From Reyranella sp. CPCC 100927 (GTDB lineage Bacteria; Pseudomonadota; Alphaproteobacteria; Reyranellales; Reyranellaceae), in NCBI RefSeq assembly GCF_007859315.1, contig NZ_VOHA01000005.1, positions 62,001-126,000 on the forward strand: DNA of 64,000 nucleotides. The letters run 5' to 3'. Positions within the stretch are counted from its first letter, which is position 1; every line of letters starts with the position of its first letter. Shown piece by piece: positions 1 to 9,000 of this stretch. The translations under genes and the position numbers were made by a program. The notes below the pieces were generated by a model. That model saw only the letters and a list, made by a program, of their open reading frames with translations. It was not told the origin of the DNA and did not search any database.

Positions 1-663
1 CCGGCCACATCGAGAATCGAGCCCGCCACGCTCGTGCGTCTGAAGGCGGAAAAGTTCACAGCCTTCGAAAAGTTCGCCCGCTCTGACGAACGGCCGATCC
101 GACCGGAGCGCTTCGTCGCCGAATTGCAGCGGGTCGCACCCGAGGATGCCGTGGTGGTCGCCGACCCGGGTACGCCGTGTCCGTATCTGTCGGCCTACTT
201 CCAGAGCAGCCGGACCGGCCGCAGTTTCATCACCAACCGCGCCCACGGCGCGCTGGGCTACTCCCTGTCCGCTGCGATCGGCGCGCAATTCGGTCGTCCG
301 GACAAGAAGTGCATCGCCGTCATGGGCGACGGCAGCTTCGGATTCACGGTGGGTGAGCTGGAAACGGTGGTTCGCCACAAGCTGCCCATCACGTTCATCG
401 TCCTGTCCAACAGCGTCTACGGCTGGATCAAGGCAGGGCAGAAGACTGGCTTCGATCGACGCTATTTCTCGGTCGACTTCGACCGCACCGACCATGCCGC
501 CGTCGCGGCTGCCTACGGCGTGAAGTCCTTCCGGGTCGATGATCCCGAGAAGCTGCGCGCCACCCTGGCGCAGGCGATCGCGCACGACGGGCCGACCTTG
601 GTCGACGTCATCTCCCAGCCTCTGCACGAGGCGAATGCGCCCGTCAGCGAATGGGTTGCCTGA
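1..663 (+). CDS. ThDP-dependent enzyme, C-terminal part (cut by window edge)
   Basis: The frame is open from base 1, so the gene begins upstream and only about 220 C-terminal codons are visible. The GTG at 34 is an internal codon that merely could start. The visible part is the pyrophosphate-binding domain of the acetolactate synthase/benzoylformate decarboxylase superfamily: a GDGSFGF motif followed about 25 residues later by the LSN that completes the GDG-Nx25-N metal-ThDP motif. The family cleaves or joins 2-oxo acids. The next gene is an aldehyde dehydrogenase starting 45 bp downstream, so decarboxylation to an aldehyde followed by oxidation is a reasonable inference. The substrate cannot be read from this fragment. 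Confidence 0.85.
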   Translation, partial: PATSRIEPATLVRLKAEKFTAFEKFARSDERPIRPERFVAELQRVAPEDAVVVADPGTPCPYLSAYFQSSRTGRSFITNRAHGALGYSLSAAIGAQFGRPDKKCIAVMGDGSFGFTVGELETVVRHKLPITFIVLSNSVYGWIKAGQKTGFDRRYFSVDFDRTDHAAVAAAYGVKSFRVDDPEKLRATLAQAIAHDGPTLVDVISQPLHEANAPVSEWVA

Positions 664-707
664 CCGTCCGCTCGCCTCACGCTCTTCTTTCCACCGACGA
701 GACCACG

Positions 708-2207
708 ATGCCCGACAGCACCATCGCCACGGTTGCCCCCGCGCCGTTGCTCAAGCACGCCGCGCTTCTTCGACAGCAGGCGTTCATCGGCGGCGCCTGG
801 GTCGACGCGACCACGCAGCGCCGGTTCGCAGTTGTCGATCCGGCGACCGGCAACCCGGTCGCGCATGTGCCCGACATGGGCCGCGCCGATGTCGTGCGCG
901 CGATCGCGGCGGCCGACGCGGCGCTGCCGGCGTGGCGCGGCAAGACGGCGAAGGAGCGCGGGGTGATCCTGCGCCGCTGGTTCGACCTGATCGTCGCCCA
1001 TCAGGACGATCTCGCCGCCATCATGACGGCAGAGCAGGGCAAGCCGCTGCCGGAAGCCCGCGGCGAAGTGCTGTTCGGCGCCAGCTTCATCGACTGGTTC
1101 GCCGAGGAGGCAAAACGCGCTTATGGCGACGTCATCCCGACCTACAGCAACGACCGGCGCATCCTGGTGCTGAAGCAGCCGGTCGGCGTCGTGGCCGCCA
1201 TCACGCCGTGGAATTTCCCCAGCGCCATGGTGACCCGCAAGTGCGGCCCGGCGCTGGCCGCCGGCTGCACCCTGGTGCTGAAGCCGGCGGAGGACACGCC
1301 GCTCTCGGCGCTGGCCTTGGCCGCGCTGGTGCAGGAGGCGGGGCTGCCACCCGGCGTGCTGAACGTGATCACATCAAGCGCCGCGGGCGCTCCCGAAGTC
1401 GGCGGGGAACTCTGCAGCAATCCCGTTGTTCGGAAGCTTTCCTTCACCGGCTCCACCGAGGTGGGCAAGCTGCTGATGCGCCAGGCCGCTGGCACGATGA
1501 AAAAGCTGAGCCTGGAGCTGGGCGGCAGCGCGCCTTTCATCGTTTTCGCCGACGCCGACCTCGACCGCGCGGTGATGGCGGCGATGGCCTCGAAATTCCG
1601 CGCCTCGGGGCAGACCTGCACCTGCTCGAACCGGTTCTTCATCCAGGATGATGTTTATGACGCCTTTGCCGACAAGTTCGTGCGCGCCGTGGAAGCCCTG
1701 CGCGTCGCGCCCGGAACGGTGGACGGATCGGCGATCGGTCCCCTGATCAACGCTGACGCCGTTGCCAAGGTTGATGCCCACGTCGTCGATGCACGCAAAC
1801 GTGGGGCCCGCATCCTGACCGGCGGGCGTCGCCACGCCCTCGGGGGTGGTTTCTACGAGCCGACGGTGCTCGCCGACGCCACGACCGAGATGCTGGTGTG
1901 CCGCGAGGAGACGTTCGGGCCGGTGGCGCCGCTGGTACGGTTCAAGACCGAGGCGGACGCCATTCGCCTGGCCAACGACACCCGATACGGTCTGGCCGGA
2001 TACTTCTTCACGCGGGACCTCGCGCGCGCCTGGCGGGTCGCGGAGGCGCTGGAGTTCGGATCGGTGGCGATCAACGAGGGCAGTTTCGCCTCCGAGATCG
2101 TGCCCGTCGGTGGCTTCAAGGAATCGGGCGTCGGTCGCGAAGGCTCGAAGTATGGCATCGCCGACTACCTCGAGATCAAGCAGGTCTGCGTCGGCGGCCT
2201 CACCTGA
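708..2207 (+). CDS. gabD: NAD(P)-dependent succinate-semialdehyde dehydrogenase family
   Basis: A 499-residue aldehyde dehydrogenase, the usual length for GabD. Visible landmarks are the PWNFP cofactor-site motif, FTGSTEVGK, catalytic-base Glu270 in LELGG and nucleophile Cys304 in SGQTCTC. The doublet CTC is frequent in the SSADH branch. The ATG at 708 is preferred to an upstream ATG at 651, which would overlap the preceding gene and add a non-conserved leader. It lies between a ThDP enzyme and PutA, so it may oxidise succinate semialdehyde to succinate or handle the aldehyde made by the upstream enzyme. The exact aldehyde is inferred from family resemblance only. Confidence 0.85.
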   Translation: MPDSTIATVAPAPLLKHAALLRQQAFIGGAWVDATTQRRFAVVDPATGNPVAHVPDMGRADVVRAIAAADAALPAWRGKTAKERGVILRRWFDLIVAHQDDLAAIMTAEQGKPLPEARGEVLFGASFIDWFAEEAKRAYGDVIPTYSNDRRILVLKQPVGVVAAITPWNFPSAMVTRKCGPALAAGCTLVLKPAEDTPLSALALAALVQEAGLPPGVLNVITSSAAGAPEVGGELCSNPVVRKLSFTGSTEVGKLLMRQAAGTMKKLSLELGGSAPFIVFADADLDRAVMAAMASKFRASGQTCTCSNRFFIQDDVYDAFADKFVRAVEALRVAPGTVDGSAIGPLINADAVAKVDAHVVDARKRGARILTGGRRHALGGGFYEPTVLADATTEMLVCREETFGPVAPLVRFKTEADAIRLANDTRYGLAGYFFTRDLARAWRVAEALEFGSVAINEGSFASEIVPVGGFKESGVGREGSKYGIADYLEIKQVCVGGLT

Positions 2208-2237
2208 TCGCGGCGCCCATCGAACCTGTGCCGGTCC

Positions 2238-5200
2238 ATGCCCGATACCAGCCTTCCCTCCGAGATCCGCGCCGATGCGGTGCCGCGCCTGCGCGCTACG
2301 CTGCGCGCATTGCATCGTTGCGACGAGGCAACGCTCGCCCGCCGACTGGCCGATGATGCCAGGCTGTCGGATGAGGCGCGGCAGCGCGTCCACGCACGCG
2401 CCATCGACCTGGTGCGCCGCTTGCGGGCGCACAGCGCCGGCACATCGAGCGAGCAGTTGCTGAACCGCTATCGGCTGGGCACGCCCGAAGGCCTGTCGCT
2501 GCTGCGGCTGGCCGAGGCATTCCTGAGAGTGCCGGACGCCGCGACATCGGGTGAACTGGTGCGCGACAAGATTCTGTCGGGTGACTGGGCGTCCTCGGCG
2601 CGATCGAACTCGCTGGTCCTCGAGGGCATCAACCGCGCGTTGGCGCTGAGCCGCGCCTTTCTCGCGCGCACCGACGCAGCCGACAATGCCCTGACGCGCC
2701 TGCTGGCCGCCGGCGGCGATCCCGTCCTGCGCAGCGGTATCACTGCCGCCATGGGGCTCATGGCGCGCCGCTTCGTGTTGGGCCGCTCCATCGAGGAGGC
2801 TACCCGTCGCGCCGCCGCGGAGCAGGGGGCTTTCAGTCACTCCTTCGACATGTTGGGCGAGGCGGCGCGCACGCGGGCGGATGCCGACCACTACTTCGAC
2901 GCCTATCGGCACGCGATCGGCCACGCCGGAACATTGGCCGTCGCGCGCACGCCCGTGCCACGTCGGCGACCGACCATCTCGGTGAAACTCTCGGCCCTGC
3001 ATCCGCGCTATGAACCGCTGCAGGCCGAGCGCTGCCTGGGCATGCTCGGCGAGCGTCTGTTGGCCTTGGCGGTGGAGGCGGCGGCCGCCGGCATTGGCCT
3101 GACGGTCGATGCCGAGGAGTCCGAGCGCCTGGACCTGTCGCTCGACCTGATTGAGCGCGTGATGCGCGCACCGCAGCTTGCTGCCTGGGAAGGCTTCGGC
3201 GTCGCCGTCCAGGCCTATCAGAAGCGCGCTGTGGGCGTGATCGACTGGCTGGAAGCCCTCGCACGCGCCACGCGCCGAACCTTGTCGGTACGGTTGGTCA
3301 AGGGCGCTTACTGGGACACCGAGATCAAACGCACACAAGAGGAGGGGCTCGACGACTACGCGGTCTTCACGCGCAAGGCGTTGACCGATGTTTCCTATCT
3401 CGCGTGCGCGCGGCGGATGCTGCAAGCTCGCCATCTCTATCCAGCGTTCGCCACCCACAACGCCCTTACCGTGGCGACCCTGATCGAGTGGGCGGGCGAT
3501 CGGCGCGACTTCGAATTCCAGCGCCTCTACGGCATGGGCGACGGCCTCTATGACGCGCTGGTCGCGCGCGAGGGTTTTGCTTGTCGCGTCTACGCACCCG
3601 TCGGCGGCCATCGCGACCTGTTGCCCTATCTCGTGCGCCGCCTGTTGGAGAATGGCGCCAACAGTTCGTTCCTCCATCAGCTCGCCGACGCCGGGCGTGG
3701 CCTCGACGACGTGCTGGCCGATCCTGTCGTGAAAGCAGAGGCCCTCTTGGTGCAGCCCGTCCATCCGATTCCGCGCCCCGCCGACTTGTTCGGCACCGAC
3801 CGGCTCAATTCGCGAGGCTTCGATTTTGCCGACCGCGATGCCACGGCCGCGCTCCTGGATCGGCTGGCACCGGTCTGGTCTGCTATCCACAAGGCCGCGC
3901 CCTTGGTCGGCAGCCAAAGCCGTGGCGGGACAGAGCGTCCCGTCGTCGATCCGTCCGACCGCCGCCGTATCATGGGCCACGTGGTCGAAGCCGAGATCAG
4001 CGATGTCGATCGTGCCGTCGAACTGGCCGACGCGGCGTTTCCAGGCTGGGCCGCGACCGACGTCGCGGCGCGCGCTGCCATCCTCGATCGCGCTGCGGAC
4101 CTGTTGGAGGCCGACCGCGACGCCTTCATCGCGCTGTGCGTCCGCGAGGCCGGCAAGACCCTGGGTGATGCCGTCGCCGAGGTGCGCGAAGCTGTCGACT
4201 TCTGCCGCTACTACGCTCGCGAGGCCTGCCGCGCGTTCGCGCCACACCGCTTGCCCGGACCGACGGGCGAAAGCAACGTGCTGACGCTGCATGGCCGCGG
4301 CCCGATGGCGTGCATCAGTCCGTGGAACTTTCCGCTCGCCATCTTCATGGGCCAGGTTGCGGCGGCGCTGGTCGCCGGCAATCCCGTGCTGGCCAAACCG
4401 GCGCCGCAGACGCCGCTGATCGCGGCGCGGGCCGTGGCGATCCTCCAAGCCGCGGGCGTGCCGCCCGGCGTGCTGGCCTTGCTGCCGGGCGGTGTCGCCG
4501 TCGGGCAGGCGCTGGTGGCCGATCCGCGGCTGCGCGGGGTCGCCTTCACCGGCAGCACCGCGGCGGTCCGCGCGATCGCGCGAACGCTGGCAGCCAAGGA
4601 TGGTCCGATCGTGCCGTTGGTCGCGGAGACCGGCGGCATCAACGCCATGATCGTCGACAGCTCGGCGCTGCCCGAACAGGTCGTGGCCGACGTGATGACC
4701 TCGGGCTTCCGCAGCGCCGGCCAGCGCTGCTCGGCGCTGCGCGTCCTCTACCTGCAGGCCGAGATCGCCGATGCCGTGATCCGCATGCTGGGCGGCGCGA
4801 TGGCCGAACTGGTCGTGGCTGATCCCGCGCGCCCGGATACTGATATCGGGCCGCTGATCGACGCGGCAGCCCGGGACCGGGTCGAGGCACATCTGTCGTC
4901 GGGCCTGGGGCGGATCCTGCACCGTGCGCCGCTTGATCCGGCTTGCGCCGTCGGCAACTTCGTGGCGCCGGCGCTGGTCGAGCTCGAGGGCGGCAACCGC
5001 CTCGCACAGGAGGTGTTCGGCCCCGTGGTCCATGTCGTGCGGTGGTCGGCAGGCCACCTCGATGCCGTGATCGATGAGATCAACGCGACCGGCTACGGGC
5101 TGACCTTGGGCGTGCACAGTCGCATAGACCGCACGGTGGAAGCCGTGCGCCGGCGCGCCCGTGTCGGCAATCTCTATGTGAACCGCTCCATGATCGGTGC

Positions 5201-5375
5201 TGTCGTGGGCGTGCAGCCGTTCGGCGGCGAAGGCCTGTCTGGCACCGGCCCCAAGGCAGGTGGGCCGCGCTACGTGGCGCGCTTCGCCACAGAGCGCACG
5301 GTGTCCATCGACACGACGGCGGCGGGCGGCAACGCGACCCTGATGTCGCTGCCCGACGAGACAGGCCCGGCATGA
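2238..5375 (+). CDS. putA: Bifunctional proline dehydrogenase / glutamate-semialdehyde dehydrogenase (PutA, no DNA-binding domain)
   Basis: 1045 residues. The N-terminal third leads into a proline dehydrogenase barrel (about 245-490), with TISVKLSAL at its start and the YLVRRLLENGANSSF helix carrying the paired arginines that bind the proline carboxylate. The C-terminal half (about 590-1020) is an aldehyde dehydrogenase with PWNFP, Glu797 in ETGG and Cys831 in GQRCSA. Together they oxidise proline to glutamate via pyrroline-5-carboxylate, using FAD and NAD. The protein starts without a ribbon-helix-helix repressor domain and is shorter than E. coli PutA (about 1320), so it should be a non-regulatory enzyme. 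It overlaps proC by 4 bp (ATGA), implying coupled translation. Confidence 0.95.
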   Translation: MPDTSLPSEIRADAVPRLRATLRALHRCDEATLARRLADDARLSDEARQRVHARAIDLVRRLRAHSAGTSSEQLLNRYRLGTPEGLSLLRLAEAFLRVPDAATSGELVRDKILSGDWASSARSNSLVLEGINRALALSRAFLARTDAADNALTRLLAAGGDPVLRSGITAAMGLMARRFVLGRSIEEATRRAAAEQGAFSHSFDMLGEAARTRADADHYFDAYRHAIGHAGTLAVARTPVPRRRPTISVKLSALHPRYEPLQAERCLGMLGERLLALAVEAAAAGIGLTVDAEESERLDLSLDLIERVMRAPQLAAWEGFGVAVQAYQKRAVGVIDWLEALARATRRTLSVRLVKGAYWDTEIKRTQEEGLDDYAVFTRKALTDVSYLACARRMLQARHLYPAFATHNALTVATLIEWAGDRRDFEFQRLYGMGDGLYDALVAREGFACRVYAPVGGHRDLLPYLVRRLLENGANSSFLHQLADAGRGLDDVLADPVVKAEALLVQPVHPIPRPADLFGTDRLNSRGFDFADRDATAALLDRLAPVWSAIHKAAPLVGSQSRGGTERPVVDPSDRRRIMGHVVEAEISDVDRAVELADAAFPGWAATDVAARAAILDRAADLLEADRDAFIALCVREAGKTLGDAVAEVREAVDFCRYYAREACRAFAPHRLPGPTGESNVLTLHGRGPMACISPWNFPLAIFMGQVAAALVAGNPVLAKPAPQTPLIAARAVAILQAAGVPPGVLALLPGGVAVGQALVADPRLRGVAFTGSTAAVRAIARTLAAKDGPIVPLVAETGGINAMIVDSSALPEQVVADVMTSGFRSAGQRCSALRVLYLQAEIADAVIRMLGGAMAELVVADPARPDTDIGPLIDAAARDRVEAHLSSGLGRILHRAPLDPACAVGNFVAPALVELEGGNRLAQEVFGPVVHVVRWSAGHLDAVIDEINATGYGLTLGVHSRIDRTVEAVRRRARVGNLYVNRSMIGAVVGVQPFGGEGLSGTGPKAGGPRYVARFATERTVSIDTTAAGGNATLMSLPDETGPA

Positions 5376-6235
5376 CCCTCGATCGCGACCCCATCCGCAT
5401 CGCTGTCGTGGGCTGTGGCAACATGGGTGCGGCACTGGCACGAGGCCTCGCGGCGACCGATGGCCTTCAGGTGCTCGCGATCGATCCCGATATGGATCGC
5501 GCGCGTGGCCTCCTCGGTGATGCGCCCGTGATGTTGCGCGCGACGCCGGCGGCTCTGGGCGAGGAACAGCCGCCCGCGCTGGTCGTGCTGGCCGTGAAGC
5601 CGCAGGCGCTGCCGCTCGTCCTGCCGCCGGTGGCGTCCGTGCTGCCGGCCGAAACCGCGGTCGTGTCGATCGCCGCCGGCACGTCCTGCGCGAGCCTGCG
5701 CGCGGCGCTGGGGCCGCAACGTCCCGTGTTCCGCGCCATGCCGAACATGCCGGCCATGGTCGGCCGCAGCATGACGGTGATGTACGCCGACGGGCCGGGC
5801 GAGGACGTGCGAGCGCTGTGCCAGCGTGTCTTTGCCACGGTTGGCCAGACGGTGTGGGTCACGGCGGAGGCGCAGATCGACCTGGCGACGGCGGTGTCGG
5901 GCAGCGGTCCGGCCTATGTCTTCGCCTTTGTCGAACAGTTCGCTTGCGCCGCCGCTCGCATCGGTCTGCCGGTCGGGTTGGCTGATGCGCTGGTGCGCGC
6001 CACCGTGGTCGGTGCCGCCGACATGCTGGTGGATGGCGCGAACCGTGCCGAGGCGCTGAAGGCGGCGGTGACAAGCCCCGGCGGCACGACACAGGCGGCC
6101 CTCGATGTCCTGGAGGGGCGGCACGCATTGCCATCGCTGTTGAAGCGGACGCTGGCCGCAGCCCTGCGCCGCGCCCGCGAGCTTGCCCGCGCCGACGGCG
6201 GGCGGCCGATCAAATTGAGACTGAAACGGTCTTAA
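5372..6235 (+). CDS. proC: Pyrroline-5-carboxylate reductase
   Basis: 287 residues, slightly longer than typical ProC (about 270). It has an N-terminal Rossmann motif (VVGCGNMGAALARGL), the FRAMPNMPA segment and the C-terminal family signature around SPGGTTQAALDVLEG. It reduces P5C to L-proline with NAD(P)H. The start ATG overlaps the putA stop (ATGA), so a proline-making enzyme is translationally coupled to a proline-degrading one. This is an odd pairing unless the reductase acts on another cyclic imine or the pair balances P5C. The function call is firm at family level; the physiological substrate is open. Confidence 0.92.
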   Translation: MTLDRDPIRIAVVGCGNMGAALARGLAATDGLQVLAIDPDMDRARGLLGDAPVMLRATPAALGEEQPPALVVLAVKPQALPLVLPPVASVLPAETAVVSIAAGTSCASLRAALGPQRPVFRAMPNMPAMVGRSMTVMYADGPGEDVRALCQRVFATVGQTVWVTAEAQIDLATAVSGSGPAYVFAFVEQFACAAARIGLPVGLADALVRATVVGAADMLVDGANRAEALKAAVTSPGGTTQAALDVLEGRHALPSLLKRTLAAALRRARELARADGGRPIKLRLKRS

Positions 6236-6236
6236 T

Positions 6237-6246
6237 AACGATCGTT
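6237..6246. promoter_or_regulatory. 10-bp perfect palindrome upstream of the PhyH gene
   Basis: AACGATCGTT sits directly after the proC stop and about 60 bp before the hydroxylase start. It could be an operator or a chance palindrome; no regulator is encoded nearby. Confidence 0.25.
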
Positions 6247-6304
6247 CGGGGTTTTGGACGTCTTAATCGCGTCGTGCGACGACTTCAATCCGTGGAGGAA
6301 GGTC

Positions 6305-7120
6305 ATGAAACTGACAGAGCAGCAAATCGCCGACTATGACCGTGACGGCTACCTGATCCTGAAGGGCCTGATCAGCCCCGAGGAGGTCGCGCTCCTGCAG
6401 CGTGATGCCGAGATGCTGCGCACGCCGCGCCGCGGTCATCCCGACGCCAACGTCATCGAAAAGGACGGCACCAGCATCCGCGCTGCCTGGGCGATCGAGA
6501 TCGACTCGGCGGCCTGCGCCGCGGCCTACCGCATCCCGCGCGTGCTCGAACCGGTGAAGCAGCTCCTGGGAGAGGGTGTCTATCTCTACCAGTCGCGCCT
6601 CAACTACAAGGTCGCAGGCAAGGGCGACGTCTTCCAATGGCACCAGGACTATACGAGCTGGCACATGGACGGCATGCCGCACGGCGGGCACCGCGACATG
6701 CTGACGGTGTTGGTCATGCTCGACGACACCAAGACCGAGAACGGTCCGCTGCGCTTCCTGCCGGGTTCGCATCATGAGGGGATGATCGACCCGGTCTACG
6801 ACACCTGGACCACCAGCTATCCGCTGCACATCGTGCCGGATCCCAGGGTCGAGAGCCTTGTCGCGCGCCGCGGCATCGTCGAATGCACCGGGCCGGCCGG
6901 CACGGTGGTGATCTTCTGCGGCAATCTCGTGCACGGCTCGACCGAGAACCGGTCCGACCGCGACCGGCGCAACCTCTACTTCGCCTACAGCCGCGGCGAC
7001 AACCGGCCGGTACCCGGCGGACCGCGGCGCAAGCATTCCAACAACTACATCATGAATCCCCATCCCCATGCCCTGGAGGTGGTGGACGACCGGGCATTGC
7101 TGGCGGCCGCAACCGCCTGA
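6305..7120 (+). CDS. Phytanoyl-CoA dioxygenase (PhyH) family Fe(II)/2-oxoglutarate hydroxylase
   Basis: 271 residues. Fe(II) ligands are visible as His113-x-Asp115 in QWHQDYTSWH and distal His210 in NLVHGS, followed by an RRNLYFAYS segment that should hold the 2-oxoglutarate-binding arginine. The start at 6305 is chosen because GGAGGAAGG lies just upstream; an earlier ATG at 6254 lacks support. The overall pattern recalls ectoine hydroxylase (EctD) and PhyH-type proline hydroxylases. Position after putA-proC makes a proline-related amino or imino acid a plausible substrate, but no residue seen here proves it. The MFS carrier 47 bp downstream may import the substrate. Confidence 0.8.
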   Translation: MKLTEQQIADYDRDGYLILKGLISPEEVALLQRDAEMLRTPRRGHPDANVIEKDGTSIRAAWAIEIDSAACAAAYRIPRVLEPVKQLLGEGVYLYQSRLNYKVAGKGDVFQWHQDYTSWHMDGMPHGGHRDMLTVLVMLDDTKTENGPLRFLPGSHHEGMIDPVYDTWTTSYPLHIVPDPRVESLVARRGIVECTGPAGTVVIFCGNLVHGSTENRSDRDRRNLYFAYSRGDNRPVPGGPRRKHSNNYIMNPHPHALEVVDDRALLAAATA

Positions 7121-7167
7121 CCGGAGCACGGGGTCTGTCGGGGCAACGAGAAGGGGAGGAAGACATC

Positions 7168-8424
7168 ATGGATCGCAAGACGAGAGCGGCTTTCATCAGC
7201 GCCTACCTGGGCTGGGTCTTCGACTACTACGAGGTCTTCCTTCTCACCTTCCTGGTGCTGCCGATCCGCGCCGAGTTCGGCCTGAGCGTCGTGCAGGCCG
7301 GCTGGCTCTTCTCCTCGCAGCTGCTGTCGCTGGCGGTGGGCGGCATCATCTTCGGCTGGATCGCCGATCGCTGGGGTCGCAAGCCGACGCTGGTGCTGAC
7401 GATCGTGATCTACGCGCTCGCGACCTTCGCCCGCGCCTTCGCGCCCAACTACGAGACGATGCTGCTCCTCACCATCATCGGCGGCCTGGGGATCGGCGGC
7501 GAGTATGGCGTCGGGCAGTCATTGGTCTCGGAGTTGGTGCCGACGCGCCGGCGCGGCTTCTGGAGCGGCTTGCTCTATGGCGGCTGCTTTGTCGGCATCA
7601 TGCTGGCGGCCCTGGTGGGCGGTTACGTGGCGCCCGAGATCGGTTGGCGCTGGACCTTCGCTATCTCCGGTCTGCCCGTGCTCTTCGCCCTCTACGTCCG
7701 CGCCATGAGCCCGGAGAGCGAGGTGTGGGAACGCCAGGCACGCCACGCCGAGTCGGCGCGCCGGGCCTGGGAGACGATCTGGTCGGCCGCCTTCATGGTG
7801 CCCTTCGCCAAGTGCCTGGTGCTGGCGACCGTCTACTTCTTCGCCTACTACGGGATCGCGACATTCCTGCCGTCCTATCTGGTTTCGCAAGGACTCACCG
7901 TCACCAAGGCGTCGTGGTGGCTGTTCTTCTCGGGTGTCGCGGGCCTTGTCGGCAACGCCCTGGGATCCTGGCTGCTGGACCGCGTCGGACGGCGCTGGAC
8001 GCTCTCCATCCTCATGGTGACGGCGACCGTGGCCGCGGTGGTGCTGGCCACGACGTGGAGCACGCTCCTGCATTCCTGGCTGATCCTTGTGCCGTTCTTC
8101 GTGCTCTTCGTGGGGGCGAACGGCGCCACCGTGTTCGGTGCGTTGTTCAGCGAGGCGTTCCCGACCTCGGTGCGCACGACGGGGATGTCGGGCGCCCTGC
8201 AGGTCGCGCGCGGCCTGGCCTTCCTGCCGCCGCTGGTCGTGCCGATGGTGCTGCCGCTCTACGGCTACGCGCCCATCGTGGTGGTGAGCGCCGCGGAGTT
8301 CCTGTTCGTCGGCCTCTGGGTGTGGACGTTCCGCGAGACGCGCAATGTCGACATCACCGAGATCGACGAGATCGCCAGCCAACCGGCGCCGCAGACCGGC
8401 GGCCTGAAGCGCGCCATCGGCTAG
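7168..8424 (+). CDS. MFS transporter, metabolite:H+ symporter type
   Basis: 418 residues with about twelve hydrophobic segments. The family loop motif appears after helix 2 as GWIADRWGRKP, and the second half repeats the pattern as SWLLDRVGRR. Inner-membrane proton-coupled uptake is expected. The sequence resembles the aromatic-acid/ShiA/NanT group of metabolite:H+ symporters. The start ATG is preceded by AAGGGGAGG with good spacing. It probably forms one transcription unit with the PhyH gene and the OsmC gene downstream. The substrate is unknown; a proline-like or betaine-like compound is inferred only from neighbours. Confidence 0.85.
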   Translation: MDRKTRAAFISAYLGWVFDYYEVFLLTFLVLPIRAEFGLSVVQAGWLFSSQLLSLAVGGIIFGWIADRWGRKPTLVLTIVIYALATFARAFAPNYETMLLLTIIGGLGIGGEYGVGQSLVSELVPTRRRGFWSGLLYGGCFVGIMLAALVGGYVAPEIGWRWTFAISGLPVLFALYVRAMSPESEVWERQARHAESARRAWETIWSAAFMVPFAKCLVLATVYFFAYYGIATFLPSYLVSQGLTVTKASWWLFFSGVAGLVGNALGSWLLDRVGRRWTLSILMVTATVAAVVLATTWSTLLHSWLILVPFFVLFVGANGATVFGALFSEAFPTSVRTTGMSGALQVARGLAFLPPLVVPMVLPLYGYAPIVVVSAAEFLFVGLWVWTFRETRNVDITEIDEIASQPAPQTGGLKRAIG

Positions 8425-8457
8425 GTCCGCCGGCCACCCCCAACGAAGGAGATTCCC

Positions 8458-8931
8458 GTGACTGAGCGTGTGCATACCTACCGCTTGGGCCTCCAGTGGA
8501 CCGGTCGTGACGACTCTCCTTCGTTTCGCAACCATGTCCGCGCCTATGCGCTGACGATGCCCGGAAAGCCGCCGATCGCCGGGTCGTCGGATCCGGTGTT
8601 CCGCGGCGATGCGGCACGCTGGACGCCGGAAGACCTGCTGGTGGCGTCGCTCTGCGCTTGCCATCACCTGTGGTACATGGGGCTGTGCGCCGCGGCCGGC
8701 ATCGCCGTTCTCGCCTACGAGGACGCGGCCGAGGGCGTCATGGTGGAAGAGACGGCCGGTGGTGCCGGGCAATTCGAAAAAGTGGTGTTGCGTCCGCGCG
8801 TGGTGCTGGCGCCGGGGACCGATCTACAGAAGGCGCGCGACCTTCACGAGGTGGCGCACGCCAGGTGTTTCATCGCGCGGTCGGTGAACTTCCCCGTGAC
8901 CCACGATGCGGACGTGACGGTGGGCTCGTAA
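8458..8931 (+). CDS. OsmC family protein (peroxiredoxin-like)
   Basis: 157 residues starting with GTG behind AAGGAG. The OsmC/Ohr fold is indicated by a first cysteine motif, SLCACHHLWYMGL (Cys68 aligns with the peroxidatic position; Cys66 is an extra), and a second conserved cysteine, Cys137 in HARCFIARSVNFPV. Members reduce organic hydroperoxides or alkylating compounds in the cytoplasm using a dithiol partner. The gene follows the MFS gene by 33 bp, so co-transcription is likely. The family is clear; the precise substrate is not. Confidence 0.88.
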   Translation: MTERVHTYRLGLQWTGRDDSPSFRNHVRAYALTMPGKPPIAGSSDPVFRGDAARWTPEDLLVASLCACHHLWYMGLCAAAGIAVLAYEDAAEGVMVEETAGGAGQFEKVVLRPRVVLAPGTDLQKARDLHEVAHARCFIARSVNFPVTHDADVTVGS

Positions 8932-9000
8932 TATCCAAGGCAGCGTGGCGTTAGCCACGATTGTCGTCAGTGTCCGAGCCTGCCAAAATTCGGCACTGTC

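Noticed and set aside
1374-5441. 1355-codon minus-strand open frame opposite gabD-putA
   Set aside because: Covers two well-supported plus-strand genes; its residue composition is that of GC-driven antisense frames.
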